From positions 1-10,948 of the forward strand of contig JANOPQ010000106.1 in NCBI GenBank assembly GCA_031421935.1: a DNA stretch of 10,948 nucleotides, written 5' to 3'. Under the pieces are notes generated by a model. That model had not been told where the DNA came from, searched no databases, and saw only the letters and a program-made list of their open reading frames with translations. Position numbers and translations under genes: made by a program. The stretch is from JAJTFW01 sp031421935. GTDB taxonomy: Bacteria > Bacteroidota > Bacteroidia > AKYH767-A > OLB10. Below are positions 6,358-10,948 of this stretch, one piece after another (positions within the stretch are counted from its first letter, which is position 1; every line of letters begins with the position of its first letter).

Positions 6358-6374
6358 AAATCCCACCGACTCCA
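6358..6374 (+). other. tRNA/tmRNA 3'-end fragment, copy 2 (candidate att site)
   Basis: AAATCCCACCGACTCCA repeats bases 6264-6280 exactly over 17 bases, 94 bases downstream. Sequence on both sides differs from copy 1, so this is a true core repeat with sharp edges at the T-loop and the discriminator base, the usual crossover span of tyrosine-recombinase att sites. It abuts the hairpin at the left of the IS200-like element. Confidence 0.6.
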
Positions 6375-6458
6375 TCTTCGCTCTTCGAAACTTTAGAGTA
6401 GGAGAGCATAATTAGAACGAAGGGAATATAATATTTTCTTTTTTTTAATTTTTTATAT

Positions 6459-6466
6459 TAAATTTG
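6459..6466 (+). promoter_or_regulatory. Bacteroidota-type -7 promoter element for the transposase gene
   Basis: TAAATTTG is an exact match to the Bacteroidota -7 motif TAnnTTTG, in TATATTAAATTTGCACA, 39 bases before the chosen ATG at 6506. No clear TTG/TTTG -33 motif lies at the usual distance; the region there is a T-run. The motif overlaps the upstream ATG at 6464, which argues against that start. Confidence 0.5.
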
Positions 6467-6505
6467 CACACGATTTCATATAAACATTTTTCCAACTATT
6501 ATTTT

Positions 6506-6922
6506 ATGTCAACATCATTTAACAGAATTCTAGTACATGCTGTATGGAGTACTAAATACAGGCAAAAATTGATTTATTCATCAATTGAGAAAGAGATTCA
6601 TGAATTTATAAAAGCAAAATTTAATGATATGGGTTGTTCTGTCGTCATCATTAATGGAATGCCAGATCATGTTCATTGTTTGTTTTTGATGAGTAGAACT
6701 AAATCAATTTCAGAGATTATCAAATTCGTAAAAGGCAGCAGTTCCCATTATATTAATGAACGAAAATTACTGAATACGAATTTCATGTGGCAAATTGGAT
6801 ATGGTGCATTTTCGGTCGATCATTCAAACATAGATTATATTGCCAATTATATCCGAAATCAAAAAAGGCATCATAAAATGAATGATGTGTGGGTGGATCA
6901 TGAAATCGATATTACCCAATAA
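6506..6922 (+). CDS. tnpA: IS200/IS605-family HUH (Y1) transposase, REP-associated type possible
   Basis: 138 residues from ATG at 6506 (MSTSFNRILVHAVWSTKYRQ). The HUH metal-binding motif is in NGMPDHVHCLF with H55 and H57, and the catalytic tyrosine is most likely Y115 in IANYIRNQKRHH. In this family the enzyme cuts single-stranded DNA and forms a covalent 5'-phosphotyrosine link, recognising subterminal hairpins. After HHK the usual roughly 20-residue C-terminal helix is replaced by a short divergent tail (MNDVWVDHEIDITQ), so it may be C-terminally worn or belong to a divergent subgroup such as the REP-associated (RAYT) transposases. It is the only plus-strand gene and converges on the pseudouridine synthase gene. 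Confidence 0.88.
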   Translation: MSTSFNRILVHAVWSTKYRQKLIYSSIEKEIHEFIKAKFNDMGCSVVIINGMPDHVHCLFLMSRTKSISEIIKFVKGSSSHYINERKLLNTNFMWQIGYGAFSVDHSNIDYIANYIRNQKRHHKMNDVWVDHEIDITQ

Positions 6923-6938
6923 TAAAAATGATATTTTC

Positions 6939-6972
6939 CCCAAAGCATAGGGTTTAAACCCTATGCTTTGGG
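6939..6972. terminator. Perfect 34-bp palindrome between convergent genes
   Basis: CCCAAAGCATAGGGTTT (6939-6955) is followed with no spacer by its exact complement (6956-6972). A further copy of the second arm, AAACCCTATACTGTGG (14 of 17 positions matching), follows from 6978. It lies 16 bases after the transposase stop and 48 bases from the stop of the opposing gene. A bidirectional terminator fits the position, but T-tracts are weak on both strands; it may instead be the right-end hairpin of the IS200-like element or a REP-like palindrome. Confidence 0.5.
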
Positions 6973-7020
6973 AATTTAAACCCTATACTGTGGATGGGGA
7001 TTACCTTATTCGGTGGGCAT

Positions 7021-7710
7021 TCACCCGTCACAAACCTCATTAAAATATTTCCAAACGGGATCGGAGACAGGGGCGGGGGCTGTGATTTTTATGGATTCAC
7101 CAGAAACAGGATGTGTAAATTGTATGGCGCGGGCGTGGAGATGGATGCTACCATCTGGATTACTACGGTTGAATCCATACTTTAAATCGCCTTTGATGGG
7201 ACAGCCGATATCCGCTAACATTACTCGAATTTGATGATGGCGGCCTGTTTGCGGATCGATGTTTAATAAATGATAGGTATCAGACGAAGCGAGTAGGGTG
7301 TAGGTTAAACTGCTTTCTAATGCGCCTGCCTTGGGTTGCATGGACGCGAAACTTTTGTTCATTTTCTCATTCTTGATGAGATAACGAATGAGTGTATCCT
7401 CGTTTTGCGGAGGTAAATTTTTAACAACAGCCCAATAGGTTTTTTTGATTTCCTGGTCTCGAAAAAGTTTGTTCATTCGCTCCAACGCTTTGCTGGTGCG
7501 TGCAAATAAAACGACTCCACTAACAGGTCTATCGATACGATGAATGACTCCTAAAAAAACATCACCGGGTTTGTTGTATTTTTCTTTTACGTAGACTTTT
7601 ACTTTTTCACTTAAGGGTTCATCACCGGTTTTATCGCCCTGAACAATATCACCTGTCTTTTTATTGACGGCAATGATGTGATTGTCTTCGTATAAAATTT
7701 CTAATACCAT
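7021..7710 (-). CDS. RluA-family pseudouridine synthase
   Basis: 229 residues. Isomerises uridine to pseudouridine in rRNA or tRNA. The family signature HRIDRPVSGVVLFARTSKA spans residues 57-75 with catalytic Asp60, and the second signature GRHHQIRV...LADIGCPIKGDLKYG lies near residues 156-182. The N-terminal ILYEDNHIIAVNKKTGDIVQ is the usual first strand pair. There is no S4 RNA-binding domain in front, so this is a compact single-domain member, and the exact target site (RluC/RluD-like, TruC-like or other) cannot be assigned. The neighbouring panB upstream on the same strand is an arrangement I know from other Bacteroidota, although here 470 bases separate the two. No exact TAnnTTTG promoter is visible upstream; GGTTATTTGG is one base short of the motif. 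Confidence 0.93.
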   Translation of the reverse strand: MVLEILYEDNHIIAVNKKTGDIVQGDKTGDEPLSEKVKVYVKEKYNKPGDVFLGVIHRIDRPVSGVVLFARTSKALERMNKLFRDQEIKKTYWAVVKNLPPQNEDTLIRYLIKNEKMNKSFASMQPKAGALESSLTYTLLASSDTYHLLNIDPQTGRHHQIRVMLADIGCPIKGDLKYGFNRSNPDGSIHLHARAIQFTHPVSGESIKITAPAPVSDPVWKYFNEVCDG

Positions 7711-8183
7711 TTACAATTATTTATTAGTCCAAATAACCATATTTTTTTTCTGATTAGTTTATTTCAGTATCACTGACTTGTATTGAATAATAAATTACTC
7801 AAATAATAGTGACCTAGTCAACCGGATATCTGCAATATAAATTTTAGTTTTAAATTAAGATTCTAGTCTTATTTTACTTGTTACTTTCTTTTACGTGAAA
7901 AGAAAGTAACCAAAGAAAGCACGCCACCCAACACCAACCAATTTTTGCAATTTCTGCTTTCTACTTTCTTTTGCAACCACTGAACATTCTTTTGTGCTAT
8001 ATCTTCACTTCATCGGTATAGCAAAAATCGGTTCGCACTGTTGCGTGGACGACCTCCGCACTGCACGGAACGATATTGCATATTATTAATATTTATTGCT
8101 CGAAATAAGTTCCCATTTGGGTTTAACAGATTGGACTGCCTTTAATAAATAATTATTATAAATCTTGCACTCCAACATCTCCA
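7711..8183. other. Gap between panB and the pseudouridine synthase gene
   Basis: 473 bases without a credible gene. The outer parts are AT-rich and featureless; the inner 210 bases hold the palindrome-rich segment annotated separately. No tRNA, riboswitch or convincing terminator for panB was found; CCCATTTGGG near 8113-8122 is only a tiny hairpin. The length is unusual for two genes often found closely linked. Confidence 0.5.
7881..8090. repeat. Palindrome-rich intergenic repeat-like segment
   Basis: Starts with a perfect 12-bp hairpin: TTACTTTCTTTT (7881-7892), loop ACGTG, AAAAGAAAGTAA (7898-7909). CCAAAGAAAGCACGCC follows, then a second CTTTCT-rich stretch, TGCTATA (7995-8001) paired with TATAGCA (8017-8023), and a GC-richer end with GCGTGGACGACCTCCGCAC. 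It is not coding in any frame I could support. From memory, similar segments recur between genes in many Bacteroidota genomes; I cannot confirm copy number here. Confidence 0.5.
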
Positions 8184-8999
8184 TTAATATTGCTCTTGTT
8201 CATTTGGAAAATCTTTCGATTTCACATCAGCAATGTAGCGTTTGGTAGCGTCTTGAATATCGTCAAACAAATTCATGTATCGTCTTAAAAAACGAGGATT
8301 AAAATCTTTGTTGATGCCTAACATATCGTGTAGAACGAGCACTTGTCCGTCGCAGCCATTACCGGCACCAATGCCAATAGTTGGAATTTTTAAGCCGCTC
8401 GAAACTTCCGTGGCTAGCTGAGCTGGAATTTTTTCTAAAACGATACTGAAGCAACCTAATTCTTCTAGCAAGTGTGCATCTTCTCGTAATCGCTGTGCTT
8501 CGGCTTCTTCCTTTGCTCTCACTACATACGTTCCAAATTTATAAATCGATTGTGGTGTCAATCCTAAGTGGCCCATCACCGGAACACCTGCAGATAAAAT
8601 ACGTGCAATAGCTTCTTTTACTTCAAGTCCACCTTCTAATTTTACAGCATGCGCACCCGTTTCTTTCATGATTTTGATTGCTGAGTTCAATGCCTCCTTC
8701 GAATTGCCCTGATAGGAGCCAAACGGAAGGTCTACCACCACTAAAGAGCGCTTTACTGCTCTAAGTACTGAAGCCGCATGATAAATCATCTGATCCAATG
8801 TAATGGGCAAAGTAGTTTCGTGTCCTGCCATGACATTACTTGCTGAATCGCCCACTAAAATCACATCGATACCGGCAGCATCTACAATCTTTGCCATACT
8901 AAAATCATAAGCTGTGATCATGGAGATAGGCTCGTGTGCCCGCTTCATTTCTAACAACGTATGCGTAGTAATCTTTTTTTGTTCAATGGGATTTGACAT
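8184..8999 (-). CDS. panB: 3-methyl-2-oxobutanoate (ketopantoate) hydroxymethyltransferase
   Basis: 271 residues, full family length. Transfers a hydroxymethyl group from 5,10-methylene-tetrahydrofolate to alpha-ketoisovalerate, giving ketopantoate, the first committed step to pantothenate and CoA; cytosolic TIM-barrel enzyme. Diagnostic motifs are in order: ITAYDFSMAKIVD (28-40), LVGDSASNVMAGH (48-60) with metal ligand D51, VVVDLPFGSYQ (87-97) with D90, AVKLEGG (118-124) with K120 and E122, GHLGLTPQS (143-151), and IVLEKIP (186-192) with the catalytic Glu189. All expected key residues are present. Start MSNPIEQKKITTH at 8999 follows the upstream gene's stop by 40 bases, so the two may be co-transcribed; no separate promoter motif was found in that gap. 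Confidence 0.97.
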   Translation of the reverse strand: MSNPIEQKKITTHTLLEMKRAHEPISMITAYDFSMAKIVDAAGIDVILVGDSASNVMAGHETTLPITLDQMIYHAASVLRAVKRSLVVVDLPFGSYQGNSKEALNSAIKIMKETGAHAVKLEGGLEVKEAIARILSAGVPVMGHLGLTPQSIYKFGTYVVRAKEEAEAQRLREDAHLLEELGCFSIVLEKIPAQLATEVSSGLKIPTIGIGAGNGCDGQVLVLHDMLGINKDFNPRFLRRYMNLFDDIQDATKRYIADVKSKDFPNEQEQY

Positions 9000-9039
9000 A
9001 AATTTTGCAGTATTGAATAGTGATCGTTAAACTTAAAAA

Positions 9040-10248
9040 TTAATTTTCCTTAGGCAATACGAAAACTTTATCTTCTGGATCAGGAGCTTTCTCGATGGGT
9101 TTCTTTGCTGATTTATCTGCAGGAAGCGATTTGATATTTTTTTTCAAATTAATAATAGAATCTCTCAACGCTTCGTTCTCTGAGGCGTAATCATCGGCTC
9201 GCAATTTTTCTGCCTTTAATTTTTTTGAAAGTGTAATGACTAAATCCTCTCCACTGTTTGCCTTCACGATATCTTTATACTTTATTAATTCCTGATTGAT
9301 TTGAAGTAAGGAATCAATACTTTTTTGCTTCATGGAAACTTGCTTTTCCATAGAAGAAAACTTCGCTTCATAGGCTGCCTTTTCCTTTTCTTGTTCTTTC
9401 TCACTTCCCTTAAAAGAAGCAATCCTCGAAGTCAATTCTTCATTTTCTGCTTCTACCTTATTTAGTTTCGTTTTTAATTCGATGATGGATTCGGCCAAAG
9501 CAATTACATCGCCTTCATTGGTAGATTCTGCAATATCTTCACGTGATAATCCTTCCACTTTCTCGTTGCTAAATAAGTAAACGAAATCCACCTTACCCAA
9601 TGTACCTGGCCCAATAATAAAACCGATACCGCCAGATTTGTATGCCAATTCTGAAAAAGTTAAAATTAAGGTATTGTTTAAATATACATCATACTTTTTA
9701 TCCTTTGTTCTTAACTCAAGAAGATTGGCTAAATTATTTTCTTTTAAGACACTTGATTTTACCCATCCACCATCTTTAGCTAAGCCGGTTAAATACGTGT
9801 AGCCAGTTACCGTAATTTGACGTAAACGATATTGTTGAAATTGATTGATTTCAAAAACGAATCCACCTTTCCCTGATGGTTGGGCCATAAAGATGAGTCC
9901 GATGCTGCCGTCGTTACTTGCCGACTTCACCAATTTCAAGGAAGTAATTAATCGGTAAGAATTCAACTCTTGATCAAACTCACCCATCACTGCAAAAGGA
10001 GATAGTTTTGATTTCCGTTGGATGATGTATTCGCCCTCTTGAATCAACAATAAATTTTCGGAATTGGAGAGAAATGGCCAACCTTTAGCTACTGAATCAA
10101 AAGACTCTTTGTAAAAAGGGTATTCAAAGCGATCGGAAATTTGTGGGACTATTTTAGCGCTGCTTGATTGAGCGATCAAAGAGGATGATGGTACCATCAA
10201 CAGAAGCACCAATTGTAGCAGGCAGATCCGTACGACTTTTCTAAGCAT
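9040..10248 (-). CDS. Exported beta-sandwich / coiled-coil protein of unknown function
   Basis: 402 residues from ATG at 10248. MLRKVVRICLLQLVLLLMVP up to SSSLIAQ is a Sec signal peptide. Residues about 35-230 look like a concanavalin-like (LamG / DUF1080-type) beta-sandwich: FDSVAKGWPF, a GSIGLIFMAQ strand, FVFEINQFQQYRL, YDVYLNNTLILTF, and closing GGIGFIIGP...VDFVYLF. Residues about 240-375 form long coiled-coil helices (AESIIELKTKLNKVEAENEE and later heptads), ending in a Lys/Pro-rich tail (KKPIEKAPDPEDK). No T9SS tag or catalytic motif was seen. A longer frame opens at 10332, but that start lies inside the upstream terminator hairpin and would put 28 residues before the signal peptide. 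It may be a periplasmic or surface binding or structural protein, and may share a transcript with panB downstream. Confidence 0.8.
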   Translation of the reverse strand: MLRKVVRICLLQLVLLLMVPSSSLIAQSSSAKIVPQISDRFEYPFYKESFDSVAKGWPFLSNSENLLLIQEGEYIIQRKSKLSPFAVMGEFDQELNSYRLITSLKLVKSASNDGSIGLIFMAQPSGKGGFVFEINQFQQYRLRQITVTGYTYLTGLAKDGGWVKSSVLKENNLANLLELRTKDKKYDVYLNNTLILTFSELAYKSGGIGFIIGPGTLGKVDFVYLFSNEKVEGLSREDIAESTNEGDVIALAESIIELKTKLNKVEAENEELTSRIASFKGSEKEQEKEKAAYEAKFSSMEKQVSMKQKSIDSLLQINQELIKYKDIVKANSGEDLVITLSKKLKAEKLRADDYASENEALRDSIINLKKNIKSLPADKSAKKPIEKAPDPEDKVFVLPKEN

Positions 10249-10309
10249 GCCCAAAGGTACAATATGAAGCAATAAACCCATATTTTGATGGACGAATATT
10301 TGAGCAAAT

Positions 10310-10345
10310 AAAAACCGGACTTGCTCCATCATGGAATAAGTCCGG
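10310..10345 (-). terminator. Intrinsic terminator after the T9SS protein gene
   Basis: On the minus strand CCGGACTT (10345-10338) pairs with AAGTCCGG (10322-10315). An inner TCCAT/ATGGA pair sits around a one-base loop after a 2x2 mismatch, followed by TTTTT (10314-10310) and ATTTG. It starts 18 bases after the stop of the upstream gene, a textbook rho-independent terminator. It separates that gene from the beta-sandwich gene and rules against the 10332 start for the latter. Confidence 0.85.
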
Positions 10346-10363
10346 CTTAAATCTTGTATTTTT

Positions 10364-10948
10364 TTAATTTGACTTAATCAGCTTTTTCGTGCTCACCAAT
10401 GCTCCATCTTTGTATAAACCAATGATGTAAAGCCCGGGTACACTTATTTTAGAACCGTAAAGATGTCCTTCATTTTGAACAATTTCTTCGGTACTAATTA
10501 AACGACCAGTACAATCATAAATCGTTAAATACATCGATTCACCTTTAGAATTCCCATTAAGATTTAATTGAAACGTTCCATTTCCTGGATTTGGGTAGAT
10601 GGAAAACGCTTCCGATTTTGAGTTTTCATTCACCCCAGTAAATCCTTCAGTAACAGAAAACGCATCAAAACCTCCTTCTAAGAAATTTCCTGAACTTGGT
10701 TTGTCCTCAATAAATACTTTAAGTTGCATATTCGCACCTGGAGTCATGAAACTTGATACTTTAATAAATTGATTCACCCAAGTACCAATTCCTGGAGTGC
10801 TATGTGATACCGCCTCTAACGTTACCGTATTAACGCCATTCGTTAAACGAATAAATAAAGTATCACGATTTGCTAGAGGTACATTAGATGGACTTGAAAA
10901 CCATCTTGCATAATTAATATAAGGATCTACATAAGTTGTTAAATCAAA
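10364..10948 (-). CDS. T9SS-exported protein, C-terminal part (runs off the window)
   Basis: The frame is open to the window's right edge (194 residues visible) and ends at 10364. The first roughly 110 residues (DLTTYVDPYINYARWFSSP..., DTLFIRLTNGVNTVTLEAV..., WVNQFIKVSSFMTPGANMQL) are a beta-sandwich of the MAM/CUB-like type often found behind secreted peptidase domains in Bacteroidota. The last 75-80 residues are a T9SS type A sorting domain: AFSIYPNPGNGTFQLNLNG, then MYLTIYDCTGRLIS, PGLYIIGLYKDGALVSTKKL. The catalytic or main domain lies outside the window, so function is open; a secreted metallopeptidase is one possibility. A GTG at 10777 is only an internal codon, since similarity to the beta-sandwich continues upstream of it. 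Confidence 0.85.
   Translation of the reverse strand, partial: FDLTTYVDPYINYARWFSSPSNVPLANRDTLFIRLTNGVNTVTLEAVSHSTPGIGTWVNQFIKVSSFMTPGANMQLKVFIEDKPSSGNFLEGGFDAFSVTEGFTGVNENSKSEAFSIYPNPGNGTFQLNLNGNSKGESMYLTIYDCTGRLISTEEIVQNEGHLYGSKISVPGLYIIGLYKDGALVSTKKLIKSN

Larger units (their letters stand above)
6375..6972 (+). mobile_element. IS200/IS605-type element (transposase only), ends inferred
   Basis: A single HUH transposase gene flanked by hairpin-forming DNA: on the left GCTCT 6380-6384 with AGAGC 6403-6407, and on the right the perfect palindrome at 6939-6972. There is no tnpB partner. About 600 bp is slightly short for IS200-like elements (about 700 bp). These elements lack terminal inverted repeats and do not duplicate target sites, so exact ends cannot be fixed from one copy. 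Confidence 0.5.

Noticed and set aside
6994..7234. Two overlapping plus-strand frames over the end of the pseudouridine synthase gene
   Set aside because: Antisense to a conserved catalytic family gene; their Gly/Trp-rich composition comes from the opposite-strand codons.
10250..10257. TACCTTTG on the minus strand just before the ATG at 10248, an apparent -7 promoter match
   Set aside because: It ends only three or so bases before the chosen start, leaving no leader, and no -33 motif is at the right distance. It is kept only as a remote leaderless possibility.
10249..10332. Longer N-terminus for the beta-sandwich protein (start at 10332)
   Set aside because: It overlaps the intrinsic terminator hairpin and would place 28 residues before a good signal peptide starting at 10248.

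Overview
The window looks like chromosomal DNA of a Bacteroidota bacterium. Two secreted proteins end in type IX secretion (T9SS) type A sorting domains, intergenic DNA is AT-rich with few Shine-Dalgarno sequences, one promoter matches the Bacteroidota TAnnTTTG motif, and panB sits beside an RluA-type pseudouridine synthase gene. Genus or species cannot be read from the sequence.

Left part (1-6260), accessory DNA. Five genes for unknown, defence-like or secreted products, plus one small membrane-protein gene, all lie on the minus strand. Between them are four related imperfect-palindromic elements of about 123-131 bp (494-616, 2909-3039, 3734-3864, 4971-5100). The end box of one element is complementary to the facing end box of the next element across the gene, as in integron gene cassettes, where the attC halves come together in the excised circle. 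In two cases the gene's stop codon lies in the element's terminal TAAC box. I read this as an attC-like gene-cassette array with no integrase in view. Minus-strand order of cargo: a T9SS secreted protein; a DUF4263/Shedu-like nuclease (anti-phage family); an unknown 222-aa protein; a two-gene unit (three-helix membrane protein plus unknown 628-aa protein); and the N-terminal part of a DUF5677-like protein.

Middle (6040-7020), a junction. It has two copies of a tRNA- or tmRNA-type 3' end (17-bp direct repeat at 6264-6280 and 6358-6374) with no tRNA body, a strong hairpin between them, and an IS200/IS605-type HUH transposase gene on the plus strand bounded by hairpins, the right one a perfect 34-bp palindrome. 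This resembles the scar of one or more integration events and separates accessory from core DNA.

Right part (7021-10948), core-like and visibly less AT-rich, all minus strand. In transcription order: the C-terminus of a large T9SS-exported protein, a good intrinsic terminator, a secreted or periplasmic beta-sandwich/coiled-coil protein, panB (pantothenate and CoA synthesis), a 470-bp gap with a palindrome-rich repeat-like segment, and an RluA-family rRNA/tRNA pseudouridine synthase.
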